A stretch of DNA of 64,000 nt. It comes from Falciphora oryzae. Its lineage: Eukaryota > Ascomycota > Sordariomycetes > Magnaporthales > Magnaporthaceae. The notes under the pieces were generated by a model, which searched no databases, had not been told where the DNA came from, and was given only the letters and a program-made list of their open reading frames with translations. Position 1 is the first letter of the stretch, and each line of letters opens with the position of its first letter. Location: NCBI GenBank assembly GCA_000733355.1, contig JNVV01000001.1, positions 62,001 through 126,000 on the forward strand. The letters run 5' to 3'. A program made the position numbers and the translations under genes. This document shows positions 21,963 to 30,608 of this stretch, piece by piece.

Positions 21963-23265
21963 TCAATTGCTCGTTAAATGGCGACGCGTTGAAGTTGACG
22001 CGTTAAAAATCGGGTGGTTGGAATTGGGGTGGCCGGAAGTGGGGGGTGGCGCAAAACAGGGGTCTTGACTTAGCGGGTAGAAAGGCAGTTCGAAGATGGC
22101 TTTCTTGTCGTTGAACGAGTCGATGGTGAATCGGTAGGGGACTCTGTTGAACGTGGAACCATTCCAATCATAGCTGTAAGCTATGACTGTGAGCTCCGGA
22201 GCCGGCTCATCCGGGTCTGGGATGCTGCACGACTGAACCAAGAATATCTGGGGCTGGTCGAGGAATGGTCGAGATAAGATGAAGGAGCCTTTGGGAAACA
22301 GGATCCAGAGCGAGTCGAACGTCACCGTTCGACTTTCCATCATTGAGTCCTTGGTCCTAAAGTACCGCTCCAGCGCATCATCCCCAGGAGATGTTGAGAT
22401 GATCTTCATCAATTCTCCCAAGTCGGCGCGCGCTTGCTTGTCATCGTCGGTATCAGCATCGTCGGTCTTCGCTGCTTCCTCCTTGGCGATATTCCAGGAC
22501 CAGACGAGATTCGGGAAGGGCGAGCTCAGCTCCGTGATCTTGCTCTCTCCAGTGTACTTTCCTGTGACCTTGGCCAGGAGCTTCTGCAGCGGCTCCGACT
22601 CGATCTCCACCTCGGAGCCCTTGGGCCTCACAACCTCCTCTCCTCATATCACCTGCGTTTTCGTCAATCTCCGAAATGTGAAGGCTCGCTCAGACTTTTT
22701 GCTGGACTTTTTTTCCGGCGGCTGCTTGGCGTTTGACGGCGTTGTCGGTAAACTCCCCGGTTAGTGGGTCAAGCTGATTCGTCACCTGTCTATAGCGCTT
22801 GTCTTTCGATGGTTCATCTTCCTCTTCCCTCTCGGTCTCGGTATCCGAATCCTCCTTCTCGTCTGGAATCTCGCTGTTTTCCGACGATTTACCCGCAATC
22901 TAAGAAAAGTCTCAGTCAGCTCCCAGAAGGATTCCGCTGGAATTTAAAACCCACACTCTGTTTCGCCCTCACTTCAGAGGTTACTGTGATAGTCTTCGAC
23001 ACCTATGACATCCCTTAATTAGAAAAAGGGTCAAAGACCGGCGTCAGCGGAAGAATTGGAATAGCGCTTTAATTAGCGCAGTTGAAACTGACCTCTCCCT
23101 CGATTGTCGCTGAGGAAAGCCGTGCCTCGAGGTCCGTCACCCTTCGCTCCAACAGCTCAATGTACTTCTGCTCAAGCGCAGACAAACGCGTATCGAAGCT
23201 CGCCTAAAGTCATCAGCAGAAGCAGAAGGTAGAGTTGTTGATAGGTTTCATACCTTTGCCGCCAT
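21963..23265 (-). pseudogene. AAA ATPase, N-terminal half with DUF7025 domain
   Basis: The start MAAK (ATG 23265-23263) is followed by an intron (GTATGA..TTTAG) and a coiled-coil exon (LEQKYIELLERRVTDLEARL). After another intron comes an acidic linker (SEIPDEKEDSDTETE), then a Lys/Ser-rich stretch in a shifted frame, and VVRPKGSEVEIESEPLQ. The rest matches the DUF7025 pattern: FPNLVWSWN, VTFDSLWILFPKG, YDWNGSTFN, FELPFYPLSQD. Two lesions precede the transposon: a frameshift near 22725 and an in-frame TGA at about 22647 where CGA would read Arg. Coding sequence ends near 22030 at pogo-2. The AAA domain that belongs to it is 9 kb away at 11974-13084. Confidence 0.85.
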
Positions 23266-23700
23266 TGCTGATGTCTGCACTTTAGAGCATTGGAAATGAG
23301 AACTGCCTGATTTGGCGCAAATGTCGTCCGCGGTGGGCTGCTACGGCATGTACGTCAGTACGTGTTTATGCGCCGAACGCTGAGGACAGGCACGGCCGGC
23401 GCGCGCCGACCCGAGACGGCAAGACTGGTGTGGGTTTTTCAAGGCGCAGGGCGAATCACGCCCCAGGAAGAGCGAGGATAGGTCACGCGACGAGTCGAGA
23501 CCCGACTTGGCAGAATGGAGGTCTAACAGGTCCAGAGATCAGAGAAGCCTTGGCGCTCGTGGTGATCTGAATGATCTCGAAACTGTAACAATCACTGAAA
23601 CCAGTGGTTTATATAGCAACGCTCATTGCCAAGTAGATAGAACCTCTGTAGCTCTTCCCGTCTCTGGCCTCAGCCATTTTTAATCCGTAAAGTGAAATGC

Positions 23701-23945
23701 CGAAATGGCCCCATTTTTGGATGAGGCGAGGATGCAGAGCCTCACGGAGCGATTGGACAGCGTCCGCCCAAGCCGGGCCGAAATAGCGCCATTTTGGATG
23801 AACCGAAGATGCAGAGCCTTCTGGAACGTTGGATGGTGTCCATTCAAGCCGCGCCGAAATGGCACTGTTGTTGGATGAGGCGAAGATGCAGCACCTTACG
23901 GAACGATTGGATGGCGTTAATTCGAGTCGGGATAAGCGTGCCGAA
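23701..23945 (+). repeat. Three tandem copies of a 26-residue coding-like repeat
   Basis: CGAAAT(G/A)GC starts at 23701, 23779 and 23855. Units of 78 and 76 bp encode variants of AEMAxxLDEAKMQxLTERLD, an amphipathic helical pattern; the 76-bp unit breaks the frame. The third copy continues in an open frame to a stop at 24087-24089. It could be an old exon of a neighbouring gene or a decayed helical-repeat gene. Confidence 0.6.
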
Positions 23946-24211
23946 CCCGCCGCTGTAACGCAAAGGCGACGTCAAGTCAAGGAGAAGTCAAACACTTATC
24001 TGAAGGATCAATTGAAGCAGCCAAGTGCGCCACCCAAGGATGGGTCCAGTTATTGGCCGAACGTTAAGTACATTGATCTTATCCTTTAACCGCAGACAAG
24101 AAACGGATATGAAGGAGTAGGAGATCCGATGGTTCCACCGATGAGGGCGCACGAGATTGTGAGTGCGTCCAGTCAGACAGCCAGCTAGCCGTACCCTGAT
24201 ATCTTCCCATC

Positions 24212-26112
24212 ATGGATAATGGCGCCGAAGGCATTAGGACCTCCTGGAAGGCATCTTGGAAGTCCTGGTTTGCGAGCCCGGAAAGCAAGCTGGCCAGGAG
24301 CATTCTGGAGAGCGAACGCCTGGAGAACACGCCAACCATGCCGGGAGACGCAGCGTCTGAGTTGCGCCGCATCACGAAATCAGACAGAAACACTACCGAG
24401 GCCGACCTGCGCAGACGCCTGGAATCTGTGACCATCGAACAGCTCAGGGACTACGTTTCGAGTCAAATACAAGATTTGAAAAATGAGTCTGATTCTTGGG
24501 TGGGCAAGAGGAAGTCTGGATGGAGGAAGGCTACGACCGGCATCCAGGAGTTCGTTGAGGCCTCGGACAGCTTTCTGACTGGATTTGCCGGTGTAGTCGA
24601 GGTTGTGAACTTGGCAGATAACCAATTCGGTGGCACCGCCAGTGTTGTACTGGCGCTCTTCTTTGCAGTAAGCCCGACTTGCACCTACCCACATCCACAT
24701 TCTCAGCGAAGGTCAGTTTAATATCTAACTATCGAATTTGAAGACAATAAAGCTGAAGGCCTCAAACGACCATGCCATTCGGTCTTCCATGCGGACAATT
24801 GCGAACCGACTCCCTGATCTCGACATATATTATCGGATCTCTGCCGACAAGCAACTGGCAACCTTGCTCTCTACCGCATATATCGATGTCCTCGTTTTTG
24901 CCCAGACGGCAACTAGATACTTTGAGGGTCGTGGATTCTGTGAGCAACCGCCAGATTTCGGGTCTTGTATGTTCTTCCTGCTGACTAGTTTAGCTCGACT
25001 TCTGAAAGGGATTGCCCAGCCCCAAAAGTTCCAGGGCATGGATGAGGGCATGGGCAAGAACCTCAAGGAAATCCGCATTCGCTGCAACGCCCTGGTGGCC
25101 CAGCGGGTATTTCTACTTTCTAAGGACAACGAAGGTTGGTATGGCCGAGGCCCACACAAGTAGCACATCAAACTGACACACATGCAGACCTGAGCAACAA
25201 AGTGAAGCGCCTGCATGACGAGGTTCAAGGTTAGTCCCTACCACATCCATAAAACAGCAATCAGCTCCCCGTTCTAAAAGTGTCACAGAGTTGCTCCATA
25301 GGGAGGACGGAAAGGCGGCACACGCCGTGCGAGAAATGCTGGGCCGCCAGAACTCGGAACCGAGGCGCATCCGAGAAGAAAAGTTGTCTAGCTACGGTAA
25401 ATTCCTGGCCACGGTATTTCCGCCACACTCCAAGGACGCGACGTCGATGACGCTGGACGACCTGCAGCGGTTGCCCGAGTATCGGGCATGGCAGGAGGCC
25501 GATTCTTCGATGCTCGTGCTCCACGGGTCAAACCAACCCGGCACCTCAGTGCCGCAGTCGTGGCTGTCGCTGGCAGCCCTCAACCTGGTCCAGCACATCC
25601 GCGCGTCCAGCGCGGGCTCGGTCGTCGCCCACTGCAACTGCGAGCCGGAGATGGCGTCGGAGGAGGCGATGAAAAGCATCATCGAGCAGCTCCTGGAGCA
25701 GCAGCCGCAGTCTCTCAGGAGGATGAGCACCCAGCAAGGCATCGCCTACGATATCAAAATGACAAGCAGTGGACTAGGCTCGCCAGCAAGGAGCGGCAAT
25801 GGAGAAGAGAAAACGCCCTTGGACGGCTGTTGCAGTATCATCTCGCGCATCCTTAGGGAGTGTCAAGACCCGGTGTATATTTTCCTCGATCGCCCCGAGC
25901 TATGCAACTGCCCCGAGCCCGGCAAGGAGAGCGAAACTTGGGGCTTTGTGAAGTCGCTGCTTAAATTGGTGGGAGATAACGACAGGCTGAAGATTCTCGT
26001 CGTCTTGAAGAGAGATCTATGGGACATTCAGGAGAGGGTAGGCTACTTGGAAAAAGGCGTTTTGGGCTCCCAGAAATTGCTGCTGGTTCGAAGGGATCAA
26101 GAGGAGATGTAA
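24212..26112 (+). CDS. DUF7708-type STAND-like NTPase, four exons
   Basis: Exons 24212-24667, 24744-25134, 25188-25229 and 25289-26112 join in frame to 570 residues; all junctions are GT..AG. The N-terminal exon is charged and helical. Exon 2 (NRLPDLDIYYRI..ATRYFEGRGF..RLLKGI) fits the DUF7708 domain, known at the N-terminus of fungal STAND proteins. The last exon has a nucleotide-binding region whose P-loop position reads LHGSNQPGTSV, lacking GKS/T, and a late block KILVVLKRDLWDIQERV. No ankyrin, WD40 or TPR repeats follow the stop at 26110-26112. Related full-length proteins are thought to act in non-self recognition. ATP hydrolysis seems doubtful here. Start chosen because ATG 24212 begins the longest frame into exon 2. 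Confidence 0.8.
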
Positions 26113-27007
26113 ATTCCAAGCAAACACTGCAAAGGTAATCCTCGTCGATTAGGTGTTCTTGTTTCGTGCTCACTTCGCTGCTCATGTTTTGGTGCAGTAT
26201 TTTCCTGGTCTTCGTGGTGCGTACCACGCTTTTGCCCCGTAGGGTGGCCCTTACGGAAACAGCGCTCGCCTAGGGTTGTGTCGCTCTGCCAAGGCCTCAT
26301 TCTCCAGAGAATACGCCTTTCATGGGGGCTCGCAACCAAGTCCAGAAAAAAGAGCAGTCCGCCCCTCGCAGGCATGTTAAAGCCTAGAGCTCAGTCAGTG
26401 GGCGGTGAGCGTCTCTACGATGGTGCCGCCCTTCGGGCGTGTCAACGGGCTGGCACACTGCCAAGGTCACATGACCACACATATGCCACGCACCATAAGA
26501 TGGTGTCCGGCGCGTTCCTTGGGTCTAAATAGATTCCTTCCGTTTTACGGAGTAACACAAATCTCACCTTAGCCCTAGGGGCGACCTGCACCCGTGATAG
26601 ACTAGCGTCCCCGACACCGTTCACTTGAGCAGGTGCGCAGACAAACGAAAAAAAAGTGCGGACAAGTCGGGGGTTGGCCTTGACTGGGGTTCGGGGCGTT
26701 GGGGCGTTGTGGCGAGCTCAAAAGGGGCGAGCCCGCTCTACGGAACGTGATCAATTGAAAATTGCAACCGGACCCATAAGATACTTGGTAACATACCTGC
26801 TCTCAGGGCACCCAAAAGGGGCACCAAAACGGCTACGTTGCAAAATCTGCTGTGCGCAGGCCACCCGCACGTGATCAGGCACGTGATCCCCTCCGTGCGA
26901 CAAACTCACCCCGCATACTTGTAGGGCCCATTCCTGTTGCCAGCGTAATGACCAATGATTTAACGTAATTGTTGATTGTTCTCTTCTGCTTCGTTATGTC
27001 CCTTTTA
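26113..27007. other. Intergenic DNA
   Basis: This stretch holds the 3' flank of the DUF7708 gene and the left flank of the Harbinger element, ending in its TTA target site at 27005-27007. No gene, RNA or repeat is recognised. Confidence 0.5.
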
Positions 27008-27050
27008 GGGTGTGATCGGCTGCCACGACCGTGGCGGCCACGGTCGTGGC
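27008..27050 (+). repeat. Harbinger left terminal inverted repeat
   Basis: 43 bp, identical to the complement of the right end. The inner 29 bp (27022-27050) are themselves a hairpin: a 14-nt arm GCCACGACCGTGGC, one G, and the complementary arm. Confidence 0.95.
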
Positions 27051-27261
27051 GGAGGTACGAACAGTGCTGCAGGGGGGGGTTAGGTACCGGTAGGGATGCC
27101 CCCCAGTTAGGGACCGTCTGCCAAAAAGCACGTACTGTGTCAAAAGCGGGGTTTCACCGCTATTTTGGGGGGGGGAGGGGCATCCAGTCGGCTCTCGACA
27201 AGACACGATATCGTCAGTCTTCATCTGCACGCCAAGATTAGCCCAACCTATCACAAAAAAG

Positions 27262-28527
27262 ATGTCTTTTGATTCCCAGGCAACGGAGGCCGACGGCGCC
27301 GTTGTTGATACTATTCTCAATACCCAAATAAACTCCCAGGCGCCAGATTTTGGTGTTGACGATCCCGATACCCGGCCCGGCGATACCCAGGCCGGCGAGG
27401 GCCCTTCCCGCAAGCGGAAACGAGGCGACGGCGGCGAGCCGGTTCGAGTATCTTGGTCTAGCGAGAAGACCGCCCGGCTAATCAGCCTTTTCCTCGACTG
27501 CCACCGCGAGGGCCTGTTCAAGAGCTCGAAAAAAGTCAACTTCAAAGACGCTTGGGAGCGCGTGCTGGCGGCGGCGACCGAGGAGTGGCCTACTTTGAAG
27601 CTATCGACCCAAACGATCGCCAACAAATACGATAACGAACGGAGGAGATATGTCGCCTGGAAGTTATGGGTTAGCCTATCGGGCAATACCTGTGATCCGG
27701 AAACGGGCGCTTGCGACGTTGATAAAGACGATCCCCGGTGGCAGAGCTTTGCGAGCGTGCATGGGATACGGAGAGTCGGATGGATCGCCGCCGGCGTGCC
27801 GTTGGGGGACGTGGCCTCGTATCAAGAGCTTTGGGCGGGAGAGGCGGCAAAAGGGACCATGATCAGTCGCCCTTCTATTGAAGGGAATGAGCCTGCTGAA
27901 GGATCCGCACGCGTTAGTGGCTTGGATTTATTCAACGGGTATATTCCTGAAAATGAGGATGGAGAGGGAGAGGGCGAGGGCGAGGGCGAGGGCGAAGATA
28001 CTCGCTGGCGGCCGATTACCTCCACGGCTACCCAACGGATACCCGGCCCTTCTATGCCGCCGCCACCCTCTCGTGGCAGAAGGCCCTCTGCCGAGCAATT
28101 GCACCAGCGGGCAACGGATCCGGATCTAGTAGCGGCCGCGAGGGACGGAAGCGTTGACGTATTGCGCGGCCGGAGGAGGCGTCGGGTCTCTAGTTCATTG
28201 GGAGGAGGGATCTCGCCGGCGAGATCCCTATCGACGAGGAGATCCTTGTCGACGAGGAGATCCTTGTCGCCGCCGGCATCCGTAATACTGGGGGAACAGA
28301 TATCTAATGCTATACTGATATTAGCGGGTTCCCTCAACAAGCGCACCCCGAGCGTATCTGAAGAGGCGATCAGATCCTTCTCAGCAGCCTACCGGACTAA
28401 ACTTGAACGCCCTGAGTTTCTCCGCATCGTTCGCCGTTTGAGATCACCGGAAGAGGCCGAACTTTGGGTGGCATCGGATGAGGAAGGTCGGGATGCGTAT
28501 GTATCCGAGGCTCGGGAAGCTAGTTGA
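27262..28527 (+). CDS. Harbinger Myb/SANT-like accessory protein
   Basis: A 421-codon intact frame. Residues 1-60 are acidic with a basic patch (RKRKRG) that could be a nuclear signal. Residues about 62-140 (VSWSSEKTARLISLFLDC..NFKDAWERV..IANKYDNERRRYVAWKLW) fit the trihelix Myb/SANT-like fold of PIF/Harbinger accessory proteins, which bind the element ends and carry the transposase into the nucleus. Then come a Gly-Glu run (residues about 234-245), a Pro-rich patch, and an Arg-Ser repeat (RSLSTR three times from an 18-bp repeat). The C-terminal 90 residues are helical. It converges on the transposase with 155 bp between stops. Confidence 0.9.
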   Translation: MSFDSQATEADGAVVDTILNTQINSQAPDFGVDDPDTRPGDTQAGEGPSRKRKRGDGGEPVRVSWSSEKTARLISLFLDCHREGLFKSSKKVNFKDAWERVLAAATEEWPTLKLSTQTIANKYDNERRRYVAWKLWVSLSGNTCDPETGACDVDKDDPRWQSFASVHGIRRVGWIAAGVPLGDVASYQELWAGEAAKGTMISRPSIEGNEPAEGSARVSGLDLFNGYIPENEDGEGEGEGEGEGEDTRWRPITSTATQRIPGPSMPPPPSRGRRPSAEQLHQRATDPDLVAAARDGSVDVLRGRRRRRVSSSLGGGISPARSLSTRRSLSTRRSLSPPASVILGEQISNAILILAGSLNKRTPSVSEEAIRSFSAAYRTKLERPEFLRIVRRLRSPEEAELWVASDEEGRDAYVSEAREAS

Positions 28528-28528
28528 T

Positions 28529-28575
28529 ATTGTTTTTGGCGTTGTTTTTGGCGTTGTTTTTGACGTTGTTTTCGT
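28529..28575 (+). repeat. 12-bp tandem repeat after the Myb gene stop
   Basis: GTTTTTGGCGTT-type units occur four times in a row immediately downstream of the stop codon, in the gap between the convergent Harbinger genes. T-rich sequence here could serve 3'-end formation. Confidence 0.6.
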
Positions 28576-28682
28576 GCCTGTAGGGCAATCTCCATTTTTT
28601 AGTTAAAGTTAGGGTCAAGATCCGCGACGAGGCATCTAAATATTGAACCCGACTACCCTACCGCCAACAACCCTCGTTTTTG

Positions 28683-29912
28683 CTACAGTTGATTCAATCT
28701 GCCGACCCGGGCGTTATATTGCATCGCCATCCTCTCCGCGGACCTCAAACGGATATAATCCTGGTGGAGGTCCTTCAGCTCTCGCCGACAAACCTCGCGC
28801 GCCCGGGAGAGAGTCTCTCGATCCGGCTCCTCCAACTGCCAGTCCTCCCGGCCCGCCAAGACCAGATTGTGCAAGGCAGTCACCGCGTATACGATCTTCG
28901 CCTGGGTGCCAAAGCTGTACTCTGCCGGTGCGTTCCTAACGATCCTCCAGCGCCTTTTCAAGCACCCAAATGCTCGTTCGACCATCATCCTCGTCCGGGA
29001 ATGGCGTAGGTTAAATAACTCTTTCCGGGTAAGCGGTGGCGCCTCCGCTTCCCTCCAATCTTGCAAATGATACCTAATGCCGGGGAAAGGCATAACGATC
29101 CCGGGCTTGGTTCCAAAGCCGGCATCTGCTAGGTAGTACCTATCCCGTGGTATCCGGAACCCTCTGTTTAGTGCCTCCCCCAATAAGGTCGAATCGTTTA
29201 TGGAGCCCTCAGCGCCGGCTAACACGTAGGTGAACGCCATGTCAGATTTGACTGCCGCAAAAACGTTTTGCGTTACCCTCCCTTTCCGATCAATCCATGG
29301 CTTTTGCGCTATGCCTTTGATAAAGGCCGAAACGTGCGTGCCGTCGATCGCTCCGATACAGCCGCTCAACCCCGCGGCAACTGCCGAATCGAGTTCGATC
29401 CCCGGGTCCAGCCACCTATCGGGAGGCAAGCGTACAGCTGCTAGATGGAATTGTTGCATGCCAACTAGCACCTCATGGAAGACCTCGCTGACCGTGCTTT
29501 GCGCAATTGCAAATAGATGCGAGGCGACCCGTTGGGAAGCTCCCTGCGCAACGATCAACATAAAGATTATCAGCTTATGAGCAGGCTTTTCGAATCGAGT
29601 GCCTCGAAGTCCGGCGTTGGTGACTAGCCAGTTTAGGAGAAAGCTGAATTTCTCTCTTGTCAGGCGGAATAAGCTGTAAAAGCGAGCCTCGTTGCCTTCC
29701 AAAAGGTCTCGGGCGATAGCGGCGGCATACGGATAGCCACCAGCATGGATAACCGCCCTCGGCAAGGGGTGGCGGCGGCGTTGCTCCAGCAGTAGGTTTA
29801 TCTGGCGCAAGCCTTCTTCCTCCCCGCAAAATTGCACCAAATAAAAAACAAGGTAAACAGCGATTATTACCGCTACCTTAACCTTGTTGGGAGTAGGGCC
29901 CATGGCAGGCAT
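28683..29912 (-). CDS. Harbinger DDE transposase
   Basis: A 409-codon intact frame with a hydrophobic N-terminus, a helical region containing ASQRVASHLFAIAQSTVSEVFHEV (an HTH-like segment, about 124-148), and the DDE_4 catalytic core: GAIDGTHV (D190), YYLADAGFG (D263) and MVERAFGCLKRRWR (E312). GSINDSTLLGEAL between them is also typical of HARBI1-like enzymes. The size matches the family. The enzyme cuts and pastes DNA at TWA sites together with the Myb-like partner. No stops or frameshifts are seen. Confidence 0.95.
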   Translation of the reverse strand: MPAMGPTPNKVKVAVIIAVYLVFYLVQFCGEEEGLRQINLLLEQRRRHPLPRAVIHAGGYPYAAAIARDLLEGNEARFYSLFRLTREKFSFLLNWLVTNAGLRGTRFEKPAHKLIIFMLIVAQGASQRVASHLFAIAQSTVSEVFHEVLVGMQQFHLAAVRLPPDRWLDPGIELDSAVAAGLSGCIGAIDGTHVSAFIKGIAQKPWIDRKGRVTQNVFAAVKSDMAFTYVLAGAEGSINDSTLLGEALNRGFRIPRDRYYLADAGFGTKPGIVMPFPGIRYHLQDWREAEAPPLTRKELFNLRHSRTRMMVERAFGCLKRRWRIVRNAPAEYSFGTQAKIVYAVTALHNLVLAGREDWQLEEPDRETLSRAREVCRRELKDLHQDYIRLRSAERMAMQYNARVGRLNQL

Positions 29913-30251
29913 ATTGGGAATAGCTTCCTTTTTGCCAACAGATTTGCAAAAAAACGGATGCAGACAACAACGCGGCCACGGCGCCGTGGCAGCGCCGCCA
30001 CGCCCATTTTCCTATCGTGACCGCAACAGCGCAAGAACAAGGGCCTGAGCCAATTTTGACTGTACCGCTAGTACAAATTAGGCTTAGATCTGGCCTAAAA
30101 CGCCTCCTCGCAAGCTGGGTACTTCATCCAACCCCCTGTCAGACCTCTTTCATCGTGGCAGACGCTGACAAACCAGTTTTGGTGCGGGGCACCGGCCAAA
30201 ATAGGTTAGACCTGTCGAGATAAAATGAAAAACCCCTGTCTCTTGGCGTCG

Positions 30252-30294
30252 GCCACGACCGTGGCCGCCACGGTCGTGGCAGCCGATCACACCC
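30252..30294 (-). repeat. Harbinger right terminal inverted repeat
   Basis: 43 bp, the exact complement of 27008-27050. A further perfect 16-bp palindrome, GCCACGGCGCCGTGGC, lies inside the element near 29977-29992. Confidence 0.95.
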
Positions 30295-30608
30295 TTAACA
30301 AGCTATCACGGCGGGTAGGGTGGCTGCAAAAGGTGGCCAAAAGAGAGATGTAATGGGAAGAAATCGACCTGGGCGCGTGCCGTGCACTCTATCTGCCTGG
30401 GAGGGGCTTATCTAATCGGCAGCCAGGCCCGTGCGCCTGGGAGACCCCCCACATGCCGTGACAGGGGCCAGACATCGGAAATGGAACGCAAAAGCTTGGG
30501 AAAATGGCTCATTAGTCTATTATTCGTATCTCCTTTGTACAAGCGTGGACCTTTCCCGAACCTGCCGAGGCCGCAACAAACTCCCTCGTGTCCAAGGGTT
30601 CGTCCATT
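30295..30608. other. 3' flank of the NACHT-WD40 gene
   Basis: This stretch lies between the right end of the Harbinger element and the stop codon of the minus-strand NACHT-WD40 gene. No feature is recognised beyond its being the likely terminator region. Confidence 0.5.

Larger units (their letters stand above)
19555..22030 (-). mobile_element. Pogo-type DNA transposon (pogo-2), multiply interrupted
   Basis: The transposase reads on the minus strand from ATG near 21917 (MKQYTETEIACALE), resumes at 20784 with the HTH-psq domain (SKTWGIPR), continues through the CENP-B HTH (TYGELRYIASRTF), jumps a solo LTR, then DDE_1: YNFDECGL, a block reading LVLNGHGSH where LVLDGHGSH is expected (Asp to Asn), and ends at STVKEAY exactly at the gypsy A LTR. 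Several Gln or Trp codons are stops. Two AACGCGTC sites 14 bp apart lie near 21985-22010, as expected inside a pogo end. This element sits at the right break of the AAA gene. Its C-terminus is not found left of gypsy A. Confidence 0.8.
27008..30294. mobile_element. Intact PIF/Harbinger DNA transposon, 3287 bp
   Basis: The ends are perfect 43-bp inverted repeats starting GGGTGTGATCGGCTG (27008-27050 and 30252-30294). TTA is duplicated on both sides (27005-27007, 30295-30297), the usual PIF/Harbinger target. It carries the two expected genes in convergent orientation: a Myb/SANT-like protein (27262-28527, plus) and a DDE transposase (28683-29912, minus). Both frames are open and all catalytic residues are present. 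It shows no RIP damage, in sharp contrast to neighbouring repeats, so it looks young and possibly mobile. Confidence 0.95.

Noticed and set aside
29977..29992. Palindrome GCCACGGCGCCGTGGC as an independent transposon end
   Set aside because: It lies inside the Harbinger element, has no target duplication, and is better read as a subterminal site.
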